Shown here: positions 1 through 9,509 of the stretch, in pieces | How the letters are laid out: each line of letters starts with the position of its first letter | Position numbering within the stretch: the stretch's first letter is position 1 | Source: an uncultured Nocardioidaceae bacterium | Lineage (GTDB): Bacteria; Actinomycetota; Actinomycetes; Propionibacteriales; Nocardioidaceae | DNA length: 54,308 bases | Reading direction: 5' to 3' | NCBI GenBank assembly: GCA_902805845.1 | Contig: CADCUI010000006.1 | Span: 1 to 54,308 of the forward strand | The notes under the pieces: model-generated | Seen by the model: only the letters and a program-made list of their open reading frames with translations | What the model was told of the DNA's origin: nothing | The model's database searches: none | Translations under genes and position numbers: made by a program

Positions 1-397
1 CGAGCGTCCACCAAGCGCTGATGGTGGCCCCGGATGTCGGCGACACCGGAAAGCACGCGATGCGCGAGGACCAGCCTTGGCCGTTCCTTCATGGCTACAG
101 CACACTGAGAGCCAAGACCACCACGAGGGCGTGGCCAGCCTGGCCTCAGGAGTGAGCGCGTGCAAACGAGTCCAAGACATCGCCCCCCAGGGGACGGGGT
201 GTAAGTAGCGCGCGCGAAAACAAGCGAGTACGCCTGTGAGCGGGGCCTGGTAACCAGCTACGACGAGGGAGCAAATCCGACATGTCATCCCTGCCGACCG
301 ACGTCTCCTGCACGTGCGGATATCCCAGTCCTTCGTCCTTGCCGAGTCGTTCTTCGGAGGTGTTCAGTGGTGTGATCGACACCGAGAGGTCGGACTC
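1..397. other. Left edge and upstream region of the sensor-kinase operon; no convincing gene
   Basis: I see no gene I can name here. On the plus strand two short frames run in from the window edge and close at stop codons at 153-155 and 206-208. Either could be the tail of an upstream gene, but neither translation shows a recognisable motif. The rest (about 209-397) probably holds the promoter and leader of the downstream kinase gene; I could not pick a convincing -10/-35 pair. A very long minus-strand frame across this area is the antisense shadow of the kinase. Confidence 0.4.
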
Positions 398-2440
398 ATG
401 TACGGGACCACACCTCAACGACAGGAAGCACGACCGGAGCGCGATGGAGCCGACCAGCCCCAGCTGCCCCGCCTGAGCCGCTGGCTCCAGCCCGCCGTCG
501 ACCTCATCGCACGCATCCCAACCGGCATCCACCGCAAGCTGCTCCTCGGCTTCCTCGGAGGCGCAGGCATGCTGCTGGCGATGGGGCTCCTCAGCCTGCT
601 CGTCATCGGTCGGATGGACGAGCGCATCGACGACCTCAACCGGCACGAGGTGAAGGTCAGCCGCGCGCAGGAGATGTTGTACGCCGTCACGGCCCAGAGC
701 CACTACCGGGCGATGGCGCTGCTCCTCTATGGCACGGACCGTTCCGAGGCCGATCGCTATGACCAGAAGATCGAGCCGGCGAAGCAGGACTTCGCGAGGC
801 TTCTCGGTGCCATGGAGCGCGACGATCCGGATGGGGCCGCGACCTACGCGAGGTTGCGGTCCGCAAACTCCGACTACGCCGTCTCCAGCCGCCTGGTGGA
901 GGAGAGCTACCAACAAGGAGAGGTTGACGACGCCATCCGGCTCCACATCGCCCGGGAGCACACGCAGTCCCACGTGCTCGAGGACGAGCTGAACCCCCTC
1001 ATCGAACGCACGACTCTGCAGATGGTCGCTGCCCGGGACGGGCTGGCGAGCGACCGACGGCTGCTCACCGGAGTGGTGCTGGCGTTCTCGGGAGTGAGCG
1101 TGCTGGCGGCCCTGCTGGTGGGGTTCCTGCTGTCCTGGGCCATCATCCTGCCGGTCAAGAGGATCGACCATGCCTTCGGTCGGATCACTCATGGCGACTT
1201 CACCGGCCGTGTCAGCGTCCCCAACCGGGACGAGCTCGGCCGGCTCGCAGACAACCTCAACCGGACAAGTGACCGGCTCGCGCAGCTCTTCGACACCCAG
1301 CGCCAGCTGAGCGCGCGGCTCTCCGAGACGAACGCCTCGCTCGAGCAGGCGAGCGAGGCCAAGTCGCGCTTCCTCGCGAGCGTCAGCCACGAGCTGCGAA
1401 CCCCGATGAACGCGATCGTGGGGTTCACCGACGCGCTGCTCGCCGGGCTCGATGGTCCCTTGAACCCCGAGCAGCGGACATCGCTCGAGTGGGTCCAGCG
1501 GGGCGGACGAGACCTGTTGGTGCTGATCAACGAGATCCTCGACCTCTCTCGGGTCGAAGCGGGCAAGCTGACGCTGCAGCCGGCCCCGCTCGCGCCGGGG
1601 GACGTCGTGTCCTCCGTGGTGGCGCAGCTGCGGCCGTTGGCGGAGCAGAAGGAGCTCCGGCTGCGCTGCGCGGCGTCGGCCGCCCCTCCCGAGGCCGTGC
1701 TCGACGAGCAGCGACTGCGGCAGATCGTGGGGAACCTCATCGGCAACGCGATCAAGTTCACGGACCAGGGCGAGGTCGTGGTCGACGTCGGCACCACCGG
1801 TGCGAGGGAGCTGCACGTCGCCGTGCATGACACCGGACCTGGCATCCCGGCCGAGAAGCAGGAGGCGATCTTCGACGAGTTCGCGCAGGGAGACGACAGG
1901 GTGGCCGGCACGGGACTGGGGCTCGCCATCAGCCGTCGGCTGGCTCACGCCATGGGAGGCGACGTCACCGTGGACAGTGGACCCGGTCCAGGGGCGACCT
2001 TCCACCTGATCGTGCCGATGGACGCCCGCGCGCCCATGACTGCAGCCCATGGGGACCCTCCAGCCGTCCCGGGCCCCGAACGGGTGCTGCTCAGCATCGA
2101 CGACGACCCCGCCATGGCCCCGCTGCTGCAGAAGATGCTCGCCGACACCGGGTACCGCGTGGTGGCGGCCCAGCACCCGGGCGAGGCCGTGGCCGAGGTC
2201 CGCAGGCTGCGCGCCGACACGGTGCTGCTGGACCTGCTCATGCCGGAACGTGATGGTCACGAGGTGCTCGCTGAGCTCCGCCGTGACCCGGACACCCGCT
2301 CGGTACCGGTCTTGGTGCTCTCCGTGGTGGATCCCACGAACGGCTCGGGGCTGGCCGACGGCTGGCTCACCAAGCCGGTCGACAAGCAGCAGCTGCTCTC
2401 CGCGCTCGACAGGATCGCGGCGCAACGGACGGCGCGGTGA
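398..2440 (+). CDS. Hybrid sensor histidine kinase (HAMP-HisKA-HATPase-REC)
   Basis: Membrane sensor kinase of about 680 aa. Two hydrophobic segments (about residues 47-72 and 224-251) flank an extracytoplasmic, mostly helical sensor region rich in charged residues, like four-helix-bundle sensors. A HAMP linker follows (about 252-302), then the HisKA H-box SVSHELRTPMNAIVGF with the phospho-accepting His at about 331, an N-box (NLIGNAIKF), G-boxes (DTGPGIP, GTGLGLAIS), and a C-terminal receiver domain with DDD, a phospho-acceptor Asp at about 612 (LLDLLMP) and LTKPVD. I chose the ATG at 398 because GAGAGG lies about 12 nt upstream; the frame stays open to 314. The stop overlaps the next gene, so the three signalling genes form one operon. 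The signal sensed is unknown. Confidence 0.9.
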   Translation: MYGTTPQRQEARPERDGADQPQLPRLSRWLQPAVDLIARIPTGIHRKLLLGFLGGAGMLLAMGLLSLLVIGRMDERIDDLNRHEVKVSRAQEMLYAVTAQSHYRAMALLLYGTDRSEADRYDQKIEPAKQDFARLLGAMERDDPDGAATYARLRSANSDYAVSSRLVEESYQQGEVDDAIRLHIAREHTQSHVLEDELNPLIERTTLQMVAARDGLASDRRLLTGVVLAFSGVSVLAALLVGFLLSWAIILPVKRIDHAFGRITHGDFTGRVSVPNRDELGRLADNLNRTSDRLAQLFDTQRQLSARLSETNASLEQASEAKSRFLASVSHELRTPMNAIVGFTDALLAGLDGPLNPEQRTSLEWVQRGGRDLLVLINEILDLSRVEAGKLTLQPAPLAPGDVVSSVVAQLRPLAEQKELRLRCAASAAPPEAVLDEQRLRQIVGNLIGNAIKFTDQGEVVVDVGTTGARELHVAVHDTGPGIPAEKQEAIFDEFAQGDDRVAGTGLGLAISRRLAHAMGGDVTVDSGPGPGATFHLIVPMDARAPMTAAHGDPPAVPGPERVLLSIDDDPAMAPLLQKMLADTGYRVVAAQHPGEAVAEVRRLRADTVLLDLLMPERDGHEVLAELRRDPDTRSVPVLVLSVVDPTNGSGLADGWLTKPVDKQQLLSALDRIAAQRTAR

Positions 2441-2802
2441 TGGCGCGCATCCTGTTGGTCGAGGACATGCCGGCGAACCAGGCGCTGGTCGACAAGCTGC
2501 TGCGCCGCGACGGGCACGAGGTCCTGATCGCTGAGACGGGGGCACGCGGCATCGAGCTCGCGCACGAGGGGCGCCCCGACCTTGTCCTCATGGACATCGC
2601 GCTGCCCGACATGGACGGTTGGCGCGCGCTCGACGTCCTTCGGGGCGAAGCAGGGACCGCATCCCTGCGCGTCGTCGCCTTCACCGCTCACGCGATGCTG
2701 GGTGACCGGTCTCGTGCGCTGTCCGCCGGCTTCGACGGCTACCTCCCGAAACCCGTGGACGTCGCGACCTTCGCCACCACCGTGAGGGAGCTGCTCCCAT
2801 GA
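2440..2802 (+). CDS. Stand-alone response regulator receiver protein
   Basis: Single-domain CheY/DivK-like receiver of 120 aa with no output domain. Visible: acidic pocket ED near the N-terminus, phospho-acceptor Asp in LMDIALPDMDG, the conserved Thr in FTAHAM, and the Lys in YLPKPVD. The start overlaps the kinase stop (GTGATG): either GTG 2437 or ATG 2440 could be used, so translation is coupled. The stop overlaps the next start by four bases (ATGA). Its place between a hybrid kinase and a receiver-cyclase suggests a phosphate shuttle or sink in that relay; this is inferred from position. Confidence 0.9.
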   Translation: MARILLVEDMPANQALVDKLLRRDGHEVLIAETGARGIELAHEGRPDLVLMDIALPDMDGWRALDVLRGEAGTASLRVVAFTAHAMLGDRSRALSAGFDGYLPKPVDVATFATTVRELLP

Positions 2803-3833
2803 GTCGCGATCGAGCTCTGGTTCTCGCGGTCGACGACGAGCCGGCGAACCTGGCCCTCCTACACAAGCTGCTGTCCCACCAGGGCTACGACGTCGTCGAG
2901 GCTCACAACGGTCGGTCCGCCCTCGCTGCCGTGGCCGATCATGCACCGGACCTCGTGTGCCTGGACGTCCTGATGCCTGAGATGGACGGCATCGAGGTCT
3001 GTCAGCGGCTGCGCGCGCAACCGGCGTACGTCGGTCTGCCGATCTTGCTGGTGACGGCCCTGAACCGTTCGCAGGACAAGGTCCGCGGGCTCGAGGCCGG
3101 CGCGAACGACTTCCTCACGAAGCCGTTCGACGAGAGTGAGCTCAAGGCACGGGTCCGCTCATTGCTGCGAGTCAAGGCGCTTCAGGACCGGCTCGCCGAT
3201 CTGCTGGGCCGCTACGTGAGCGACAGCATTGCCGCCGAAGTCCTTCGCGCGCCGTTCGGTGTGCAGCTGGGTGGGGACCGGCGGCACGTGACGACGCTCT
3301 TCGCCGACATCCGCGGTTATACCGCTCTCGCGGCTGAACACGAACCTGAGCAGGCGCTCGACCTGCTGAACTGCTACCTCGAGGTCACCAGTGACGCCGT
3401 GGAGCGGTTCGGCGGAACGGTCGCAGATCTGCTCGGTGACGGCGTCTTCGCGTTCTTCGGCGCGCCGGTCATGCACGCGGACGACCCCTGGCGCACGGTT
3501 CGGGCGGCATTGGAGATCCAGTCGGCCATCAGGCAGCTGGAGATTCCTTCGCTGCCCGAGGTGCGCCTCCAAGCGGGCGTCGGGATCACCACCGGGGAGG
3601 TGATCGCCGGCAACGTAGGTTCAGCGCGGCGCATGCACTATGCCGTCGTGGGCGACGCGGTCAACGTGGCCGCTCGGCTTCAGGCCACTGCGGGCCCGGG
3701 TCAGATCCTCGTGGACGCCTCCACGCACGCAGCCGTCGACGGCTCGGTGGTCTCCCAGGATCTGGGAACCGTGCGTCTCGCGGGGAAGGGCGAGTGGATT
3801 CCGGTCTTCAGCATCCTCGGCGAACGCAGTTGA
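2799..3833 (+). CDS. Response regulator with class III nucleotidyl cyclase output domain
   Basis: 344 aa. N-terminal receiver (about 5-122; D12/D13, phospho-acceptor D56 in CLDVLMP, K108 in LTKPF), a short helical linker, then a class III cyclase homology domain (about 163-340). Both metal-binding Asp are present (D170 in FADIRGYT, D214 in LLGDGV) and the transition-state pair N289/R293 (VNVAARL). The substrate-specifying positions are unusual: the Lys normally three residues before GD is D210, and the Thr/Asp in the YTVxGD motif is A282 (YAVVGD). Catalysis therefore looks possible but ATP specificity cannot be assumed. The ATGA overlap makes this the third gene of the relay operon, linking phosphotransfer to a cyclic nucleotide signal. 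Confidence 0.9.
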   Translation: MSRDRALVLAVDDEPANLALLHKLLSHQGYDVVEAHNGRSALAAVADHAPDLVCLDVLMPEMDGIEVCQRLRAQPAYVGLPILLVTALNRSQDKVRGLEAGANDFLTKPFDESELKARVRSLLRVKALQDRLADLLGRYVSDSIAAEVLRAPFGVQLGGDRRHVTTLFADIRGYTALAAEHEPEQALDLLNCYLEVTSDAVERFGGTVADLLGDGVFAFFGAPVMHADDPWRTVRAALEIQSAIRQLEIPSLPEVRLQAGVGITTGEVIAGNVGSARRMHYAVVGDAVNVAARLQATAGPGQILVDASTHAAVDGSVVSQDLGTVRLAGKGEWIPVFSILGERS

Positions 3834-4031
3834 CCCGCAGTGGTCCCTGACCGCCGGGGAAGTGCTTCCGCGGAGCTCGACCAGCGCACTCCGTGAGTCA
3901 TAGGAAGGTGTGGCACGACGCGCTCACAAGGTTCCAACGGATCGGTCACCGCTGGTGAGGCACTCGTGGTCTAACCTGACGCGGAGTCTGGGACGGTTCC
4001 TGCGAGAGCAGATCGATAGATCGAGGTTGTC

Positions 4032-5585
4032 ATGCTGCAGCTGCGCAAGAAGATCGCCGGAGCCGCACTGGTGGTTCTCGGGACGGCCTTTCTCACTGCA
4101 TGTGATTCGGGTGAGAGCGTCGACGTCGACGGTTCCGGGTCGGACAGCGGGAGCCAGAGCCAGTCGGGAGGCGTGCTCACTGCTGCGATCGCCGGCGAGC
4201 CGGACAACCTCGACCCGCACAACACGTCGGCCTACTTCAGCTTCCAGGTGCTCGAGAACGTCTACGACACCCTGGTCGAGCCGGACGAGAACCTGGAGAT
4301 GCAGCCCTCGATCGCCGAGGAGTGGGAGACCAGCGAGGACCAGCTGACCTGGACCTTCACGATCCGTCAGGACGTGAAGTTCTCCGACGGATCAGACCTC
4401 ACCGCGGAGGACGTCGCCTACAGCTACAACCGGATCATCGACGAGGAGCTGTCGTCCTCCTACAAGTTCGCCGAGGTCAAGTCGATCAAGGCGCTCGACC
4501 CGCAGACTCTGGAGATTGCGCTCAAGCAGCCCCAGCCCAACCTCCTCGCTGCGGTCGGCGGCTACAAGGGCATGGCGATCGTCTCCAAGAAGAACGTCAC
4601 GTCCGGCGACGTCAAGACGAACCCGGTGGGAAGCGGCCCGTTCAAGCTGGACAGCTTCCGCAGCGGTGACCGCATCGAGCTGGTGCGCAACGAGGAGTAC
4701 TGGGGCGAGAAGCCCGCTCTGAGCGGCGTCACCTTCACCTTCGTCAAGGACCCGACCGTCGCCTTGCAGAACCTCGAGGGTGGCGAGGTGCAGTGGACCG
4801 ACAACCTGCCCCCGCAGCAGGTCTCCACACTCGAGGAGAGCGACGAGGTCGTGGTGGAGTCCGAGCCGACCAGCGACTACTGGTACCTGGCTCTCAACCA
4901 GAATCGCGAGCCGTTCAACGACGAGAACGTCCGTCGCGCCATCGCCTTCGCCATCGACCGCGAGGCGATCGTCAAGGCCGCGAAGTTCGGCAACGCGACG
5001 GTCAACCAGACGGCGATCCCCGAGGCCAGCTCCTGGTACCACGAGTACGCGCCGTACAGCCATGACCCCGACCAGGCCCAGCAGCTGCTCGACGACGCCG
5101 GCGTCAGCGACCTCACCATGGACCTGATGGTGACCAGCGACTACCCGGAGACCGTCAGCGCGGCGCAGGTGATTGCCGACCAGCTGTCCGAGGTCGGCAT
5201 CGAGGTGGAGATCCGCGAGCTCGACTTCAGCACCTGGCTCGCCGAGCAGGGCAAGGGCAACTTCGACATGTTCATGCTCAGCTGGCTCGGCAACATCGAC
5301 CCCGACGAGTTCTACTACGCCCAGCACCACTCCAAGGGTCAGTTCAACTTCCACGGCTACAGCAACCCGGAGGTGGACACGCTGCTCGACGAGGCGAAGG
5401 TCGAGACCGACACCGAGCAGCGCAAGCAGATGTACGACGACGTCTCGGAGCTGATCGTCGACGACGCCAGCTACATCTACCTCTACAACCCCGACATCGC
5501 GCAGGGCTGGATGCCGGAGGTCGAGGGCTACGAGGTGAGGGCCGACCGGGCCACCCGGTTCAAGTCCGTAAGTCTGTCGGAGTAG
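4032..5585 (+). CDS. Peptide/nickel-type ABC transporter substrate-binding lipoprotein (SBP family 5)
   Basis: 517 aa extracytoplasmic solute receptor of the DppA/OppA family. The N-terminus is a lipoprotein signal: two Lys/Arg clusters, a hydrophobic stretch, and the lipobox LTAC, so the mature protein is probably anchored by Cys at about 25, followed by an acidic Ser/Gly-rich tether. Family hallmarks include the early GEPDNLDPHNT segment, the repeated VRRAIAFAIDRE motif and a C-terminal half with YLYNPD. SD GAGG lies six bases before ATG 4032; a possible -10 box TAACCT is at 3972-3977. First gene of a five-gene transporter operon. The ligand (oligo- or dipeptide) cannot be read from sequence. 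Confidence 0.93.
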   Translation: MLQLRKKIAGAALVVLGTAFLTACDSGESVDVDGSGSDSGSQSQSGGVLTAAIAGEPDNLDPHNTSAYFSFQVLENVYDTLVEPDENLEMQPSIAEEWETSEDQLTWTFTIRQDVKFSDGSDLTAEDVAYSYNRIIDEELSSSYKFAEVKSIKALDPQTLEIALKQPQPNLLAAVGGYKGMAIVSKKNVTSGDVKTNPVGSGPFKLDSFRSGDRIELVRNEEYWGEKPALSGVTFTFVKDPTVALQNLEGGEVQWTDNLPPQQVSTLEESDEVVVESEPTSDYWYLALNQNREPFNDENVRRAIAFAIDREAIVKAAKFGNATVNQTAIPEASSWYHEYAPYSHDPDQAQQLLDDAGVSDLTMDLMVTSDYPETVSAAQVIADQLSEVGIEVEIRELDFSTWLAEQGKGNFDMFMLSWLGNIDPDEFYYAQHHSKGQFNFHGYSNPEVDTLLDEAKVETDTEQRKQMYDDVSELIVDDASYIYLYNPDIAQGWMPEVEGYEVRADRATRFKSVSLSE

Positions 5586-5607
5586 CTCGACCGGAGGCAC
5601 CGAGCCG

Positions 5608-6552
5608 ATGACCCGCTTCGTCCTGACCCGCCTCGCCCAGTCGGCCGTGGTGCTGCTGGGGGTGACGCTCGTGGTCTTCCTCCTGCTGCAGCTCGTGCCC
5701 GGCGACCCGGTACGGGTCGCCCTGGGCACACGGTTCGACCAGGAGACGTACGACGCGCTGCGCGAGCGGGCGGGCCTCAACCGGCCACTGCCGATCCAGT
5801 ACCTCGACTACGTCGGCAGCGCACTCGTCGGCGACCTGGGGGTCAGCTTCCGCAGCGGCGAACCCGTCACCCAGATCGTGATCGAGCGGCTCCCGGCCAC
5901 CGCCGCACTTGCTCTCTTCGCGGTCGTCTTCGCCCTGCTGGTCGCCTTCCCGCTGGGGCTGATCTCCGCGGTGAAGAACGGCTCGCCCGTCGACCACGCG
6001 ACCCGCGTGTTCAGCCAGTTCGGCGTCTCGGTGCCCGACTTCTGGATGGGAATCATGGGGATCATCGTGTTCGCCGGCATGCTCGGGTGGCTGCCGCCGT
6101 CGGGATACACCAGCTTCGGTGAGGACCCCTGGGAGTGGTTCCTGCATCTCCTCATGCCCAGCGTCACCGTGGGACTCGTGACGGCCGCGATCCTCACGCG
6201 CTTCATCCGCTCCTCGGTGCTCGAGGCGATGTCCCAGGACTACGTCCGCACCGCGGAGGGCAAGGGGCTGATGCCGCGCCGGGTGGTGACGCGACACGTG
6301 CTTCGCAACGCGCTCATCCCGGTCGTGACCGTGGCCGCCGTCCAGCTGGCCAGCCTCCTGGGCGGCGTGATCGTCATCGAGGTGCTGTTCGCCTGGCCGG
6401 GGCTCGGCCGACTGACCTACGACGCGGTGCAGGCGCGCGACTACCCCGTCCTCCAGGGCGCGGTGCTCCTCGTCGCGGCGCTCTTCCTGCTGGTCAACCT
6501 GCTCGTGGACGTCCTCTACGCCAAGCTCGACCCGAGGATCTCGGTCACGTGA
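5608..6552 (+). CDS. ABC transporter permease, DppB type
   Basis: 314 aa integral membrane permease of the peptide/opine/nickel importer family. Six hydrophobic segments are visible, starting with the N-terminal VVLLGVTLVVFLLLQLVP helix that is followed by GDPV, typical of DppB/OppB. The cytoplasmic EAA-type loop is in the SQDYVRTAEGKGL stretch, the contact for the ATPases. It follows the binding-protein gene by 22 nt with a GGAGG SD and overlaps dppC by four bases (GTGA), so it is translated as part of the transporter operon. Confidence 0.93.
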   Translation: MTRFVLTRLAQSAVVLLGVTLVVFLLLQLVPGDPVRVALGTRFDQETYDALRERAGLNRPLPIQYLDYVGSALVGDLGVSFRSGEPVTQIVIERLPATAALALFAVVFALLVAFPLGLISAVKNGSPVDHATRVFSQFGVSVPDFWMGIMGIIVFAGMLGWLPPSGYTSFGEDPWEWFLHLLMPSVTVGLVTAAILTRFIRSSVLEAMSQDYVRTAEGKGLMPRRVVTRHVLRNALIPVVTVAAVQLASLLGGVIVIEVLFAWPGLGRLTYDAVQARDYPVLQGAVLLVAALFLLVNLLVDVLYAKLDPRISVT

Positions 6553-7475
6553 GCAGCCACGACCTGGGTCCGACAGCAGCCGAGACCGACCACAGCCACG
6601 GCGAGCCGCTTCCCGCCGACCGCAACCGCGTCTGGACCGCTCTGCGGAGCAACATCCCGGCCGCGGTCGGCATGGTGATCCTGGCCGTCCTCGTCGTCGT
6701 CGGTGTCCTGGGGGACCTCATCGCCCCCTACGGCGTCAACGAGGTCAACGTCGACCAGATGCTGCAGGCCCCCACCTGGAGCCACCCCTTCGGCACCGAC
6801 GAGCTGGGGCGTGACGTGCTCAGCCGCGTCATGGTGGCTGCTCGGGTGTCGCTGATGGTGGGTGCGGTCAGCGTCGGGCTCGCGCTGCTCGCCGGGGTGA
6901 CCCTCGGCCTGGTCGCGGGCTACTACGGCGGCATCGTCGACAACGTCCTCATGCGATGCATGGACGTGCTCTTCGCCTTCCCGGTGCTCCTGCTGGCCGT
7001 GGCGATCGTGGCGGTCCTCGGCCCCGGGCTCGTGACGGCGATGGTGGCGATCGGGGTCGTGTACGCGCCGATCTTCGCGCGCGTGACCCGCGCCAGCGTG
7101 CTGTCGGTGCGCGAGCAGGTCTTCGTGCAGGCGGCGGTGTCCGTCGGCGCGTCGGACGGCCGGATCATGCGGCGTCACGTGCTGCCGAACATCGCGGCGC
7201 CGCTCATCGTGCAGACCTCCCTCTCCCTGGCGTTTGCGATCCTGTCCGAAGCCGCGCTTTCGTTCCTCGGGCTGGGGATCCAGCCACCGAAGCCGTCCTG
7301 GGGCCGGATGCTCTACGACGGCCGCGGGTTCGTGCAGGACGCCTGGTGGCTGGGGCTCTTCCCGGGGCTGGCGATCTTCGTGACCGTGCTGGCCTTCAAC
7401 GTCGTCGGCGACGCGCTCCGCGACGTCCTCGACCCGCGGCAGCTGAGCCAGGACGAAGCGAGAAGGGCGTCATGA
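6549..7475 (+). CDS. ABC transporter permease, DppC type
   Basis: 308 aa permease partner of the DppB-like subunit. The GTG start overlaps the preceding stop (GTGA). A hydrophilic His/Glu-rich N-terminus is followed by the first membrane helix at about residue 35, then HPFGTDELGRDVLSR, the signature segment of the OppC N-terminal region. The permease core follows, with an EAA loop (FVQAAVSVGASDGRIMRRHVLPN) and the conserved AALSFLGLGIQPP. The first ~35 residues are longer than in many homologues but show no added domain. The 3' end overlaps the first ATPase gene by four bases. Confidence 0.92.
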   Translation: MSSHDLGPTAAETDHSHGEPLPADRNRVWTALRSNIPAAVGMVILAVLVVVGVLGDLIAPYGVNEVNVDQMLQAPTWSHPFGTDELGRDVLSRVMVAARVSLMVGAVSVGLALLAGVTLGLVAGYYGGIVDNVLMRCMDVLFAFPVLLLAVAIVAVLGPGLVTAMVAIGVVYAPIFARVTRASVLSVREQVFVQAAVSVGASDGRIMRRHVLPNIAAPLIVQTSLSLAFAILSEAALSFLGLGIQPPKPSWGRMLYDGRGFVQDAWWLGLFPGLAIFVTVLAFNVVGDALRDVLDPRQLSQDEARRAS

Positions 7476-8467
7476 GCGAGCCGGTGCTGAGCATCGAGAA
7501 CCTCTCGGTGAGCTTCTCCTCCCGGCGGGGAGTTGCTCGCGTCGTCGACGGCGTCGACTGGGAGGTGCACCCGGGTCAGACGCTCGCCGTGGTCGGGGAG
7601 TCGGGCAGTGGCAAGAGCATGACCGTCCTGGCGGCGACAGGACTCTCTCCGCGCGGCGCCAAGGTGGGAGGCACCGTGCGCCTCCGTGGCGAGGACCTCG
7701 GCGCGATGTCCGAGGTGGAGCGGCGGCGCGCGCGGGGGCGGCACGTCGGGTTCGTCTACCAGGACCCGATGACCTCGCTGAACCCGGTGATGCCCGTAGG
7801 CCGGCAGGTGACCGAGGCCTCGGAGGAGCACCTGGGCCTTCGCGGCGACGACGCGCGCAGCCGGGCAGTCGAGCTCCTCGACATGGTGGGGATCCCGTCT
7901 CCGGAGCAGCGCGTCGACAACTACCCGCACCAGTTCTCCGGAGGCATGCGCCAGCGTGTCGTCATCGCGATGGCTCTTGCCAACGACCCCGAGCTGCTCA
8001 TCGCCGACGAGGCGACCACGGCGCTGGACGTCACCACGCAGGCGCAGATCCTGGAGCTCGTCGAGTCGCTCCAGGAGCGGCTCGGCACCGCGGTCGTCTG
8101 GATCACCCACGACCTCGGCGTCGTCGCCGGGATCGCCGACCAGGTCGCCGTCATGTACGGCGGCCGCATCCTCGAGCACGGCACGGTCGACCACATCTTC
8201 GGCTCCCCCGGGCATCCCTACACGCAGGCGCTGCTGGCCGCCCGGCCGCAGCCCGGCGTACGGGCGGACCGCCTGGCCACCATCCCCGGGGCGCCACCGG
8301 TGCCGCATCAGCTGCCACCGGGCTGCGCCTTCTATCCGAGGTGCCCGGTGCGCGGGGACGAGCGCTGCCGGACCGAGGAGCCGCCGCTGACGGAGATCGC
8401 TCCGGGGCACCGTGTCCGCACCTTCTACCGAGCGCCCCACTCCGGCATCGAACGGCCGGCCTCATGA
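7472..8467 (+). CDS. ABC transporter ATP-binding protein, DppD type
   Basis: 331 aa ATPase. Walker A is GESGSGKS, the Q-loop is in [11 protein letters not shown], the ABC signature is FSGGMRQR, Walker B ends ADEATTALD (Ala where many homologues have Pro) and the switch His is in [11 protein letters not shown]. The C-terminus carries the oligopeptide-transporter Cys motif (GCAFYPRCP...RC). ATG 7472 overlaps the upstream stop, and the 3' end overlaps the second ATPase gene (ATGA). With that second ATPase it would form the hetero-dimeric motor of the importer. Confidence 0.93.
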   Translation: MSEPVLSIENLSVSFSSRRGVARVVDGVDWEVHPGQTLAVVGESGSGKSMTVLAATGLSPRGAKVGGTVRLRGEDLGAMSEVERRRARGRHVGFVYQDPMTSLNPVMPVGRQVTEASEEHLGLRGDDARSRAVELLDMVGIPSPEQRVDNYPHQFSGGMRQRVVIAMALANDPELLIADEATTALDVTTQAQILELVESLQERLGTAVVWITHDLGVVAGIADQVAVMYGGRILEHGTVDHIFGSPGHPYTQALLAARPQPGVRADRLATIPGAPPVPHQLPPGCAFYPRCPVRGDERCRTEEPPLTEIAPGHRVRTFYRAPHSGIERPAS

Positions 8468-9492
8468 CCACCGAGCACGGTGCGGTCAAGACCGGGGACG
8501 TGGTCGCCCGGGTCGAGGACCTGCACGTCCACTTCTCGGTGAGCCGGAGCGCGCCGGTGCGGGCGGTGGACGGGGTGAGCCTCGAGGTGCGGCGCGGCGA
8601 GACGCTCGGCCTGGTCGGGGAGTCGGGGAGCGGCAAGTCGACCACCGGGCTCGCGCTGCTGCGACTGGTGGACGCCACCGGCGGTCGCGTCGAGGTAGGC
8701 GGTCAGGACGTGACCGACTGGTCCCGCCGCCGGGTGCGGTCGTTGCGGCGCAGGGTCTCCATGGTGTTCCAGGACCCCGCTGCCTCGCTCGACCCCCGGC
8801 TCACCGTGGGGGCGAGCATCACAGAACCACTGATCGTCCACGACCTGGCGGCGTCGCGGGACGCCCGACGCAGCCGGGTCGCCGAGCTCCTCGAGATGGT
8901 GGGGCTGCGGGCGGACATGGCCGATCGGCGTCCCCATGAGATGTCCGGGGGTCAGAAGCAGCGCGTGGGCATCGCCCGGGCGCTGGCCGGAGAGCCGGAC
9001 CTCATCGTCCTCGATGAGCCGATCGCCTCGCTCGACCTGTCGGTCCAGGCACAGATCATGAACCTCCTCAGGGGGCTGCAGGAGCAGCTCGGGCTCACGT
9101 ACCTGTTCATCTCCCACGACCTCGCGGCCGTCGAGCACATGAGCGACCGGGTGGCCGTGATGTACCTCGGGCGGATCGTGGAGACGGGCACCCCCGAGCA
9201 GATCTACCGCAACCCGGCGCACCCCTACACCGCAGCGCTGCTCTCCGCTGTCCCGACCGCTGATCCCGAGGCCGAACGGCGGAGACGTCGGATCACCTTG
9301 CACGGTGACGTGCCCAGCCCCGTGAACCCACCGTCGGGATGCCGGTTCCGGACGCGGTGCCCCGCCGCCCGCGACAACTGCGCCACGACGGATCCTGAGC
9401 TCTACGAGGTCGAGCCCGGTCATCGTGCGGCCTGCCTCTACGCCGTGGAGGCCGTCGAGGAGATGCGCGCCGGCGCCGCGACGACGCCCTGA
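8464..9492 (+). CDS. ABC transporter ATP-binding protein, DppF type
   Basis: 342 aa ATPase, last intact gene of the transporter operon. Walker [11 protein letters not shown]-loop [11 protein letters not shown], signature [15 protein letters not shown], Walker [10 protein letters not shown] and H-loop [11 protein letters not shown] are all present, and the C-terminal Cys motif (GCRFRTRCP) is retained. It starts inside the dppD-like stop codon. The frameshifted ATPase-domain remnant begins only 17 nt after its stop, so any transcript would run into that remnant. Confidence 0.93.
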   Translation: MTTEHGAVKTGDVVARVEDLHVHFSVSRSAPVRAVDGVSLEVRRGETLGLVGESGSGKSTTGLALLRLVDATGGRVEVGGQDVTDWSRRRVRSLRRRVSMVFQDPAASLDPRLTVGASITEPLIVHDLAASRDARRSRVAELLEMVGLRADMADRRPHEMSGGQKQRVGIARALAGEPDLIVLDEPIASLDLSVQAQIMNLLRGLQEQLGLTYLFISHDLAAVEHMSDRVAVMYLGRIVETGTPEQIYRNPAHPYTAALLSAVPTADPEAERRRRRITLHGDVPSPVNPPSGCRFRTRCPAARDNCATTDPELYEVEPGHRAACLYAVEAVEEMRAGAATTP

Positions 9493-9509
9493 CTGCGAGG
9501 TGCGCCGAC

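Noticed and set aside
146-2545. Long minus-strand open frame of about 800 codons
   Set aside because: It is antisense to the kinase, has no recognisable domain and biased composition (Arg/Pro/His/Gln-rich), typical of shadow frames in high-GC DNA.
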